From JAAAPF01 sp964481035 (lineage in GTDB: Bacteria > Pseudomonadota > Alphaproteobacteria > Geminicoccales > Geminicoccaceae), in assembly GCA_964481035.1 (NCBI GenBank), contig CAYZSE010000100.1, positions 1 to 12,774 on the forward strand: a stretch of 12,774 nt of DNA. Direction: 5' to 3'. The translations under genes and the position numbers were made by a program. The stretch's first letter is position 1. Each line of letters opens with the position of its first letter. Shown piece after piece: positions 6,701-12,774 of the stretch. The notes beneath the pieces are model-generated. The model was given only the letters and a program-made list of their open reading frames with translations. It was not told the DNA's origin and did no database searches.

Positions 6701-9700
6701 TCGGCTTCAATTCGGCGGATCCGGCGAACGACCTGGCGCCGGGCAACCTGCGGGTCGATTACGCGCTACCCTCCGAGCAGGGCCTCGCCATCGTCGACGC
6801 CGGCGTCTTTTGGCAGGCGAGCAACGACCCGCTCTTCCCGCTCGCGGAGTTTCCGACCTCGGACCACCGCCTCGTCCACGTCGATCTCGTCCTCGCCGAC
6901 GACCGCCGTACGGTCCAGCCGATCGACCCGCGAGCCGCCGTGCCCGGCCTGCACGTGCTGCTGGTGAACGACGACGGCTTCGACGCCTCGGGCATCGTCA
7001 CGATGCGCGATGCGCTCTTGGACGCCGGCCACGCGGTGACCGTCGTCGCGCCACTCGAGCAGCAATCGGGCCGCGGCACCGCGCTCGACACCGACACATT
7101 CTTCCAGCCCATCGCCATCACCGAGTTCCGCCCCGGCGAGTTCAGCGTCGATGGCACGCCGGTGACGACGACCCTCGCGGCGCTCGACTTCCTGCTCGCC
7201 GACAAGGCGCTGGACCTCGTCGTCTCGGGCATCAACGAGGGGGCCAATGTCGGCGAGATCGCGATCTCGTCGGGCACGGTCAGTGCGGCGGTCACCTCGA
7301 TCCTGCGCGACGTGCCGGCGATCGCCATCAGCGCCGACGGCGGCGAGGCGGAAGAAGCGCAGTCGGCCGCACTGACGACGGCACTCGTCGAGGACCTCGC
7401 GGCGCGCAAGGCGAGCGGCCTGCCGCTCCTGCCGGAGGGCACGGGCCTCAACGTCAACGTGCCCGAAGGCTGGGACGGCGCCGAGGTGGCCTTCACGACG
7501 GTGACCGGCAATGTCGGCTTCGCGTTCGACTTCGCGCCGGTGCCCGGCACCGACGATCTCGTCTACGGCATCGCCTTCGGCGCACCGACGGGCGCGGCCG
7601 ACAGCGAGGCCATCAACTTCACCTCGAGGAGCGCCACGATCTCCGTCATCGACGGCGATTGGACCGCCGCCGGCCTCGTCGAGACCCTGGAGCATCGGCT
7701 CGACGATCTGAGCTTCGAGGTGCCCAGCCCGGCCACCCCGGCGCTCGACATCCTGCTCGTCAACGACGACGGCTTCGACGCGCCCGGCATCACGACGCTC
7801 GCCGCGGCGCTGCGCGCGGCCGGCCACGCCGTCACCATCGTCGCCCCGCTGGAGCAGCAGTCCGGCCGTGGCACCGACCTCGACGTGCCGCGCCTCTTCC
7901 AGGTCCTTCCCGTCGACGAGTTCGCGCCCGGTGATTTCAGCGTGGATGCGACCCCCATCGTGGTGGCGCGCGCCGGCCTCGAGGCGCTGTTCGACGGCAC
8001 GCCGGATCTCCTCGTCTCCGGCACCAACGAGGGCGAGAACGTCGGCCGTACGGCGATCTCCTCCGGCACGGTGTCGGCGGCGGTCGCCGGCATCTACGCC
8101 GGGGTGCCGAGCCTCGCCGTGAGCGCCGGCATCGACCTCGCGGGCGGCACGTTCGTGACGCCCGATGAGACCTTCGAGATCGCCGCCACTATCACGGTGG
8201 ACCTCGTCGCCGATCTCGTCGCGACGGCGGACGGCGGCCCGCTTCTGCCGGAAGGCACCGGGCTCAGCGTCAACGTACCGGTCGGCGACATCGCGGGCAT
8301 CAGCTTCACCGAGCTCGACGAGGTGACGCCGCTCGGCATCGGCTTCGGCCCGGTCGAAGGCGGCGCCGGCCTCACGATCGACTTCGGCACGCCCAACGGC
8401 GATCCGCGCTCCGAAGGGTCCGAGTTCATCTCGAACAACATCACGATCACGCCGATCGATGGCGACTACACCGCACCGGCCGATCTCCGCGCCACCGTGG
8501 AGACGCAGATCGCAGATGGTGCTGCCTTCGCGCAGGTGCTTGCGACCGGCGATGGCGAGCTCGGCGGCGACTTCCTCGGCGAGGTCGTCTTCGCCACGGG
8601 CGCCGACCTTGCCGGCCTCGAGATCGGCGGCCTCTCGGCACTGACCTTCGATCCGGCCACGGGTGACTTCTTCGCGCTCAGCGACGACCGCTCGTCGGCG
8701 GCGCGCTTCTTCACCCTCGACATCGATCTCACCGACGGCCTCCTCGACGCGGGCGATGTCGTGTTCACCGACGTGACCACGCTCGCCCAGGCCGACGGCT
8801 CGGCCTTCCCCGACGGCGGCCTCGACCCCGAGGGCCTCGCCTTCGTCCGTGGCGACGGCTTCTATCTCGCCTCGGAGGGCGACGCGAACCAGCTCGTCGA
8901 TCCGGCAATCCTCCGCCTCGACGCCACGGGCCGGGTGGTCGGCGAGCTGCCGGTCGATGCCAAATTCCTGCCGACCGCCGATCAGTCGAGCGGCATCCGC
9001 AACAACCTCGCCTTCGAGAGCCTGACGCTCACCCCGGACCAGCAGACGCTCTTCGTCGCGACCGAGAACGCGCTGTTCCAGGACGGCCCGGCGGCTGCGG
9101 TCGACCAGGGCTCGGCGGCGCGGATCGTCGAGTACGATCTCGCCACCGGGGACGCGGTGGCGGAGTACGTCTATCCGACCGATCCGGTCGCAGCGGCACC
9201 CGTCCCCGAAGACGGCTTCGCCACCAACGGCCTGGTCGAGCTCCTGGCCGTCGACGACCAGGGCACGCTCTTGGCGCTCGAGCGCTCGTTCTCGGTCGGC
9301 GTCGGCAACAGCATCGAGCTCTACCGGGTCGAGTTGCAGGGGGCGACGGACGTCTCGGGCGTCGATGCCTTGCCCACCGAGGACGACGACGGCGAGATCG
9401 TGCCGATCCTCGATGCGCCGGCGCGCAAGACCCTGCTGTTGGATTTCGCCGATCTCGGCATCCCGCTCGACAACATCGAGGGCATGACCTTCGGACCGGA
9501 GCTGGCCGACGGCCGCCAGAGCCTCGTCGTCGTCTCCGACAACAACTTCAGCGAGACGCAGTTCACCCAATTCCTGGCCTTCGGCGTCGACGTCGATCGC
9601 GTGCCGACGGTGACGGCCGAGGTCGAGACACCGGACGAGCTGCGCTATCCGCCGGTCGAGCCCCTGGTCATCGGCCATCGCGGTGCGTCCGGTGAGCTGC

Positions 9701-12279
9701 CCGAGCACACGCTGGGCTCGTACGCGCGGGCGATCGCCGACGGTGCCGACTTCATCGAGCCGGATCTCGTCAGCACCAAGGACGGCGTCCTCGTCGCCCG
9801 CCACGAGCCGTGGCTCGCCACCGTCGAGACCGACGCCGACGGCAATGTCGTGCGCGATGCCGCGGGCGACCCGGTCGTCACCTTCGCCTCCACCGACGTG
9901 GCGACGCGCCCCGAGTTCGCCGATCGCCTGACGACGAAGAACATCGGCTTCAGCAGCGAGGGCCTCTTCGGCAGTGTCACCGGCTGGTTCGCCGAGGACT
10001 TCACCCTCGAGGAGATCGAGACGCTCAGGGCGGTCGAGGATCAGCCGGAGCTGCGGCCGCAGTCCGCGCTCTACGACGGCCTCTTCGAGATCCCGACGCT
10101 CGACGAGGTCATCGACCTCGTCCAGGCGCACGAGGCCCGCACGGGCGAGACCATCGGCATCTACCCGGAGACCAAGGAGCCCAGCTACTTCGACGGCATC
10201 GGCCTCAGCCTCGAGGAGAAGCTGATCGAGACGCTGGTCGAACAGGGCTTCACCGATCCCGACCGCGTCTTCATCCAGAGCTTCGAGGTGGCCAACCTTC
10301 TGGACCTGCAGGAAAACGTGATGCCCGCGGCGGGCGTCGACCTGCCGCTGATCCAGCTTCTCTTCGACGCGCCGGATTTTCCGACCTTCGACCTCGTCGC
10401 CGAGGCGCTCTCGGGCGGCGACTTCGCGGGCTATGCGAGCCTCGGCTTCGACGCGGCGACCGTCTCAGGCGATCTCTTCACGCCCGAGGGGCTCGCCACC
10501 CTCGCCGAGGTCTACGCCGAGGGCATCGGGCCGAGCTTCAGCCTGATCGTCGAGCGCGAGGGCACCGAGACCAACCTCGTCGGCGACGCGCAGGGGGCGG
10601 GTCTGCTCGTCCACGGCTACACCCACGCCGACGAGCGGACGTTCGTAGCCGAGGACGGGACCGCGGTGAGCGGCGAGGACGCCTACACGCGGCTGCTCGA
10701 GACCGACGTCGACGGCATCTTCACCGACAACCCGGCGACGGGCCGGGCGGCGACCGATGGCTTTGTGGCCGTCGAAGGCTCCGATCCGGACGATCCAGCG
10801 ATCTGGCGCCACCCCGAGGACGCGGCGGCGAGCGTCGTCATCACGGCGATGAAGAACGGCGGCCTCAGGGTCTACGACCTCGCCGGTAACGAGCTGCAGC
10901 GGCTCACGCCGGACGGCATCCGCTACAACAATGTCGACCTGCTCTACGGCGTCGAGCTCGGCGGCGAGATCGTCGACCTCGCGGTGGCCTCGGACCGCGC
11001 CAACGACACGCTCGCGATCTTCGAGATCGATCGCGGGACGGGACGGCTCACCGACGTCACCGCCGACGAGCTGAGCGATCCCGCCTTCTCGATCTTCGGC
11101 GTCGACGACGGCGAGGCCACGGCCTACGGGCTCGCCACCTACCGCTCGCGCGTCGACGGCAAGCTCTACGCCTTCACGACCCAGGCCGACGGTGCGGCGA
11201 TCGCCCAGCTCGAACTGAAGGACGCCGGCGACGGTACCGTGACGGGCGAGGTCGTCCGCACCATCCCGCTGCCGGTTCCCGCCGGCGAGGATCCGGCGGA
11301 CTTCCAGTCCGAAGGTATCGCCGTCGACCGCGAGACGGGCATCGTCTACGTCACGGTCGAAGAGGAGATCGGCCTCGTCCGCTTCGGCGCCGAGCCCACC
11401 GACCCGGCCGAGGTCGAGGTCGTCGTCGCCATCGACGCGCCCTTCTTCACGCCCGACCTCGAAGGCGTGGCGATCCTCTACGGCCGTGACGGCGCCGGCG
11501 CGCTGGTCGTCTCCTCGCAGGGCGATGCCAGCTTCGCCGTCTTCGACCGCAGCACCTACGCCTATGTCGGCACGTTCGCGATCGGACCCAACGGCACGAT
11601 CGACGGCGTCGAGGAGTCGGACGGGCTCGACATCTTCGCGGGCGCCCTCGGCGCAGCCTTCCCCAACGGCCTGCTCCTCACCCAGGACGGCTCGAACGAG
11701 CCGCAGGTCGTTTTCGGGGACCCGGACGACGGCGAGGTCCAGAACTTCAACGTCAACTTCAAGCTCACCGATCTCGGCCGCGTCGTCGAACGGCTCGACC
11801 TGCCCGCTCCCGACGCGCAGTTCGATCCACGCGCCCGGGTTAAGGCAGGCACGGAGGCCAACGACGTGCTGGCGGCGGACGACGGTGGTCCGCAGATCCT
11901 GCTCGGCGAGGCTGGCAACGACCGCCTGCTCGGCGGTCCCGAGTTCACGATCCTCCGCGGCGGTGCCGGGCGCGACACGCTGCAGGCGGGCGACGGCGGT
12001 GCCCGGCTGGTCGGTGGCGACGACCGCGACGTGCTCGTCGGCGGTGCCGGGCGCGACACGTTCGTCCTCGACGGCAAGGGGCCGGACCTGATCCGTGCCT
12101 TCGATGCCGGTATGGACGTCATCGAGTTGGCCATCGTCGGATTGGTGGACTTCGAGCTTCGCGAGGCTGGCTTCAACCAGCTGCTGGCCGTCGATAGCGG
12201 TGCCGGCTTCGAGGTCATCGCCACGATCCTCGGCGGTGGCGTCGTCGAAGATGCCGTCGTCACCCCGTTCATCGCTTGA
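3754..12279 (+). CDS. Giant RTX-type multidomain phosphoesterase: 5'-nucleotidase, EEP nuclease, 2x SurE, phytase-like, GDPD, 3-phytase
   Basis: This single 2841-residue, roughly 300-kDa protein strings together seven domains that all belong to families attacking phosphate esters. In order they are: UshA-like 5'-nucleotidase (about 10-652), EEP nuclease/phosphatase (667-1048), SurE (1066-1324), SurE (1330-1584), esterase-like phytase propeller (1590-1945), glycerophosphodiester phosphodiesterase (1968-2335), and 3-phytase propeller (2338-2685). RTX calcium-binding repeats (2699-2770) and a 70-residue tail end the protein. There is no N-terminal signal peptide, the composition is acidic and rich in Ala, Asp and Gly, and I find no cysteine. 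All of this fits a type I secretion substrate that folds outside the cell on calcium. The likely role is extracellular phosphate scavenging from nucleic acids, nucleotides, glycerophosphodiesters and phytate, which is inferred from the domains. The frame is intact over 8.5 kb. No secretion genes are nearby, and the small gene at 12308 may be cotranscribed. Single-domain or two-domain RTX relatives are known; I cannot say whether this full set is described. Confidence 0.9.
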   Translation: MAPTGVSTLQLFHVADQEANTNSVTLAPNFSAVLDALRAQDLDDDGTPGFADTLTLSSGDVWIPGLFYDASESIFGPKGGADILIQNELGIQAVAFGNHEFDNGTAIIADLLAGIETAEGLEPFGGADFPYLSANLDFTGDANLQGLVTADGQDATAIPGRIAKSTVVETERGMRVGVVGATTPTIDVISSPGPDVGIAPVDFDSNDPADLDALAAEVQAAVDALLAANPELDKVILLAHMQQIAIEQALAERLEHVDIIVAGGSNTRLFDENDVGFGGEPAQGVYPIVKTGADGNPVLIVNTDFQYKYVGRLVVDFDENGVIVPESYDPAVSGAYATDAAGVARVGAEGLADQEIVAIAEAVNEVIVAGEREFFAVTEVFLNGERQGGGLDGVRTQETNLGNLTADANLVYAREFDPEVVVSIKNGGGIRASIGQRFVPGGAEEEVRLPPEGVPGAKPEGGISGNDVANTLAFNNGLSLVSLTTAQLAKVLEHIVGEEGFSVETDSGMGQVGGIRFSFDPARAPGDRVLSAGVFDVDTGELIAGIIEGGEVVDNGDRTFRTVTLNFLAEGGSGYPFPDFEATSERVDIGAPEEAPRTGEATFAADGTEQDALAEYLLDEFGRDEGDPTFAEADTPPELDERIQNLDFREDTVFSSDTTAGDGSVGGLRVATFNASLNRNAAGELIADLTTPDDAQAQAVAEIIQRTRPDVLLVNEFDFDAEGRAADLFRQNYLEVAQGDDLEGIEYPYVFVAPSNTGVSSGVDLAGDGQIDGNDDFGFGGFPGQFAFVVYSKQPIVASDIRTFQEFRWKDMPGNLLTNDPTDNPLDEFYTAEGIEVLRLSSKNHVDLPVRVGEEIVHILAAHPTPPVFDGDEDRNGKRNFDEIRFWQDYVAGADYMTDDQGRSGGLAADARFVIVGDYNADPFDGDSFPGAAQQLLTHSLVDGSPTDADVTPTSAGGPDAAERQGGANLVHRGDPAFDTADFGFNSADPANDLAPGNLRVDYALPSEQGLAIVDAGVFWQASNDPLFPLAEFPTSDHRLVHVDLVLADDRRTVQPIDPRAAVPGLHVLLVNDDGFDASGIVTMRDALLDAGHAVTVVAPLEQQSGRGTALDTDTFFQPIAITEFRPGEFSVDGTPVTTTLAALDFLLADKALDLVVSGINEGANVGEIAISSGTVSAAVTSILRDVPAIAISADGGEAEEAQSAALTTALVEDLAARKASGLPLLPEGTGLNVNVPEGWDGAEVAFTTVTGNVGFAFDFAPVPGTDDLVYGIAFGAPTGAADSEAINFTSRSATISVIDGDWTAAGLVETLEHRLDDLSFEVPSPATPALDILLVNDDGFDAPGITTLAAALRAAGHAVTIVAPLEQQSGRGTDLDVPRLFQVLPVDEFAPGDFSVDATPIVVARAGLEALFDGTPDLLVSGTNEGENVGRTAISSGTVSAAVAGIYAGVPSLAVSAGIDLAGGTFVTPDETFEIAATITVDLVADLVATADGGPLLPEGTGLSVNVPVGDIAGISFTELDEVTPLGIGFGPVEGGAGLTIDFGTPNGDPRSEGSEFISNNITITPIDGDYTAPADLRATVETQIADGAAFAQVLATGDGELGGDFLGEVVFATGADLAGLEIGGLSALTFDPATGDFFALSDDRSSAARFFTLDIDLTDGLLDAGDVVFTDVTTLAQADGSAFPDGGLDPEGLAFVRGDGFYLASEGDANQLVDPAILRLDATGRVVGELPVDAKFLPTADQSSGIRNNLAFESLTLTPDQQTLFVATENALFQDGPAAAVDQGSAARIVEYDLATGDAVAEYVYPTDPVAAAPVPEDGFATNGLVELLAVDDQGTLLALERSFSVGVGNSIELYRVELQGATDVSGVDALPTEDDDGEIVPILDAPARKTLLLDFADLGIPLDNIEGMTFGPELADGRQSLVVVSDNNFSETQFTQFLAFGVDVDRVPTVTAEVETPDELRYPPVEPLVIGHRGASGELPEHTLGSYARAIADGADFIEPDLVSTKDGVLVARHEPWLATVETDADGNVVRDAAGDPVVTFASTDVATRPEFADRLTTKNIGFSSEGLFGSVTGWFAEDFTLEEIETLRAVEDQPELRPQSALYDGLFEIPTLDEVIDLVQAHEARTGETIGIYPETKEPSYFDGIGLSLEEKLIETLVEQGFTDPDRVFIQSFEVANLLDLQENVMPAAGVDLPLIQLLFDAPDFPTFDLVAEALSGGDFAGYASLGFDAATVSGDLFTPEGLATLAEVYAEGIGPSFSLIVEREGTETNLVGDAQGAGLLVHGYTHADERTFVAEDGTAVSGEDAYTRLLETDVDGIFTDNPATGRAATDGFVAVEGSDPDDPAIWRHPEDAAASVVITAMKNGGLRVYDLAGNELQRLTPDGIRYNNVDLLYGVELGGEIVDLAVASDRANDTLAIFEIDRGTGRLTDVTADELSDPAFSIFGVDDGEATAYGLATYRSRVDGKLYAFTTQADGAAIAQLELKDAGDGTVTGEVVRTIPLPVPAGEDPADFQSEGIAVDRETGIVYVTVEEEIGLVRFGAEPTDPAEVEVVVAIDAPFFTPDLEGVAILYGRDGAGALVVSSQGDASFAVFDRSTYAYVGTFAIGPNGTIDGVEESDGLDIFAGALGAAFPNGLLLTQDGSNEPQVVFGDPDDGEVQNFNVNFKLTDLGRVVERLDLPAPDAQFDPRARVKAGTEANDVLAADDGGPQILLGEAGNDRLLGGPEFTILRGGAGRDTLQAGDGGARLVGGDDRDVLVGGAGRDTFVLDGKGPDLIRAFDAGMDVIELAIVGLVDFELREAGFNQLLAVDSGAGFEVIATILGGGVVEDAVVTPFIA
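3781..5715 (+). other. Domain: UshA-like 5'-nucleotidase (metallophosphatase core plus 5'-nucleotidase C-terminal domain)
   Basis: Metal-site motifs in order are FHVADQE (Asp16), SSGD (Asp60), GNHEFD (97-102) and LLAH (His240). The usual Gly-His-Thr-His motif is replaced by GGSNTR at 263-268, and the usual Asp-x-His by Asp-Gln-Glu at 16-18. The C-terminal substrate domain shows NGGGIRASI (426-434), AFNNGLSLVSL from 473, and a sequence resembling the end of UshA-type proteins. The family hydrolyses nucleotides, and often cyclic nucleotides or UDP-sugars, to release phosphate. The altered metal ligands resemble, from memory, an RTX-associated subfamily. Confidence 0.88.
5752..6897 (+). other. 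Domain: endonuclease/exonuclease/phosphatase (EEP) fold, ExeM/NucH-like
   Basis: The family's ordered motifs are present: RVATFN (Asn674), LLVNEFD (metal-binding Glu716), AAHPTPP (His863), VGDYNADP (Asp918, Asn920), RVDYALPS (Asp1002) and TSDHRLV (Asp1037, His1038). All catalytic positions appear intact. Secreted EEP proteins of this type degrade DNA or RNA, which would feed the adjoining nucleotidases; activity on other phosphodiesters is possible. Confidence 0.88.
6949..7725 (+). other. Domain: SurE nucleotidase, copy 1
   Basis: The SurE motifs are LLVNDDG (Asp1073, Asp1074), QQSGRG (Ser1105), VSGINEGANVG (Asn1161) and SSGTVSAA (1172-1179). The end resembles the SurE C-terminus (NVNVPEG..., then ISVIDGDWTA). 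These correspond to the metal ligands Asp, Asp, Ser and Asn of canonical SurE. SurE normally is a separate cytoplasmic protein that dephosphorylates 5'- and 3'-nucleotides. Confidence 0.88.
7741..8505 (+). other. Domain: SurE nucleotidase, copy 2
   Basis: This is a second SurE, strongly similar to copy 1 in the first 45 residues (LLVNDDGFDA, AGHAVT, APLEQQSGRGT). It keeps Asp1318, Asp1319, Ser1350, Asn1405 (in SGTNEGENVG) and SSGTVSAA, and ends ITPIDGDYTA. The two copies have diverged elsewhere, so the duplication is old. Both appear catalytically competent. Confidence 0.88.
8521..9588 (+). other. Domain: esterase-like activity of phytase (phytase-like beta-propeller)
   Basis: The segment resembles the phytase-like family (PF13449 type): GGLSALTFDPATGDFFALSDD, then DPEGLAFVRGDGFYLASEG, NLAFESLTLTPD, LLALERSFSVG, and the ending DNIEGMTFGPEL and VVVSDNNF. 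This is a six-bladed-propeller type family with scattered acidic calcium ligands. Enzymatic activity of the family is less well established than that of true phytases. Confidence 0.8.
9655..10758 (+). other. Domain: glycerophosphodiester phosphodiesterase (GDPD/GlpQ-like)
   Basis: The GDPD signature starts with VIGHRGASGELPEHT (catalytic His1975, Arg1976). It is followed by FIEPDLVSTKDGVLVARHE (Glu2002, Asp2004, His2017), EIPTLDEVI, YPETKEP (Glu2139, Lys2141), and the terminal VDGIFTDNP. All expected catalytic and calcium-binding residues are visible. The reaction would release glycerol 3-phosphate from deacylated phospholipids. Confidence 0.92.
10765..11808 (+). other. Domain: 3-phytase (beta-propeller phytase)
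   Basis: The opening EGSDPDDPAIWRHPED is the hallmark of beta-propeller phytases. It is followed by GGLRVYDLAG, RYNNVDLLYG, SDRANDTLAIFEID, YGLATYRS, SEGIAVDRETG, DLEGVAIL and GALVVSSQGDASFAVFDR. The acidic calcium-binding residues appear kept. These enzymes release phosphate from calcium-phytate. Confidence 0.9.
11848..12276 (+). other. Domain: short RTX calcium-binding repeat block and C-terminal tail
   Basis: About four RTX nonapeptide-like units are visible: GEAGNDRLL (2718), GGAGRDTLQ (2736), GGDDRDVLV (2754) and GGAGRDTFV (2763). Before them lies GTEANDVLA (2699). A 70-residue tail with FDAGMDVIEL follows, the usual RTX ending seen in type I secretion substrates. The block is short and degenerate for such a large cargo. 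Confidence 0.8.
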
Positions 12280-12307
12280 CGCGCGCGGCGCAAACAGGAG
12301 TACGACC

Positions 12308-12774
12308 ATGATGCGGACGGCCATTCTGGTGCTCGGACCAGCCCTCGCAGCGTCGCCGGCTGCTGCGTCGCTGGTTACCCAGACGCTGCGGGGCAGCGTC
12401 GAGGCGGTCGGCGACGCCGTGGGGGTGAGCGTCGTCGACCCGATCACCACCGAGATGCGCTTCGACACGTCGACGTCGTCCGCCGGCTTCTAAGATCTGA
12501 TTAGTTTCAAGGTGACGCTGCCCGGAGGTCTCGTGCTCGACGAGACCGACGACGCGCTCGGTCTCTTGCAGGTGGGTTGGGACGGAAGCACGATCACCGG
12601 CTTGTTCGCCACGCTTTCGATCATGGAAGGTGTCTACGGCTTCGCCGGCGGCACGCTGGAGTTCCAAGCGTTCGGCGACGGATCGCTCGACTTCATCGTC
12701 ACCTCCGGGATAGGCTCGGCGGTCGTGTCTCGTTTCTGGTGGAAATTCTTGAGCGGCGTGCTCCGAGCAGGTGT
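12308..12774 (+). pseudogene. Small Sec-secreted protein interrupted by an ochre codon; continues to the window edge
   Basis: ATG 12308 follows AGGAG (12296-12300) at 7 bases and lies 28 bases after the giant gene, so it is probably cotranscribed. The first 20 residues look like a Sec signal peptide (AILVLGPALAASPAAA, cut before Ser). The mature part reads LVTQTLRGSVEAVGDAV and so on. The frame stops at TAA 12491-12493 after 61 codons, but stays open after it for 93 codons with protein-like content (DLISFKVTLPGG, TLEFQAFGDGSLDFIV). I read this as one gene with a premature stop. The overall character resembles exported surface or PEP-CTERM-type proteins, but no sorting signal is seen before the window ends. 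The last 15 or so codons look less protein-like. The family is not recognised. Confidence 0.55.

Noticed and set aside
6766..10131. Minus-strand open frame of 1121 codons opposite the SurE to GDPD region
   Set aside because: Same antisense artefact: no domain, no ribosome binding site, and low-complexity charged composition.
11905..12063. Repeated GGTGCCGGGCGCGACACG units as a DNA repeat or CRISPR
   Set aside because: They are in-frame codons of RTX nonapeptides (GGAGRDT), so the repetition is explained at protein level.

Overview
The window is very GC-rich, with codon third positions dominated by G and C, and looks like a free-living alphaproteobacterium. Marine or saline members of Hyphomicrobiales, Rhodobacterales or Rhodospirillales would fit. 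This placement is an inference from base composition and gene families; there is no rRNA or other phylogenetic marker here.

Layout. Positions 2-94 are the tail of an unrecognised gene. Positions 82-3012 hold a compact plus-strand redox and transport cassette: a permease of the ArsP_1/YraQ-like family, a 78-residue thioredoxin-fold protein (CAKC), a DsbB-type quinone reductase, and a membrane-anchored DsbA-like thiol oxidoreductase (CPHC). Two of these four genes look damaged. The permease has an apparent +1 shift near its end, and dsbB has an in-frame amber codon between the two cysteines of its second redox pair. Positions 3013-3696 are a gene-poor scar region. It holds a minus-strand C-terminal remnant of a DUF5615 PIN-like toxin, a 57-codon orphan ORF, a small tandem repeat where these two meet, and a strong 13-bp hairpin.

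The centrepiece is 3754-12279, one uninterrupted 2841-residue gene for what appears to be an exported, cysteine-free phosphoesterase megaenzyme. In order it carries a UshA-like 5'-nucleotidase, an endonuclease/exonuclease/phosphatase (EEP) domain, two tandem SurE nucleotidase domains, an esterase-like phytase beta-propeller, a glycerophosphodiester phosphodiesterase, a 3-phytase beta-propeller, and a short C-terminal block of RTX calcium-binding repeats that suggests type I secretion. Together these domains could attack nucleic acids, nucleotides, deacylated phospholipids and phytate outside the cell, so the most economical reading is phosphate scavenging by one protein. No type I secretion genes lie in the window.

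A small Sec-signal protein starts 28 bp downstream with a good ribosome binding site. It is broken by an in-frame ochre codon, after which the frame stays open to the window end. Disrupting lesions therefore occur on both sides of the giant ORF, while the giant ORF itself has none.
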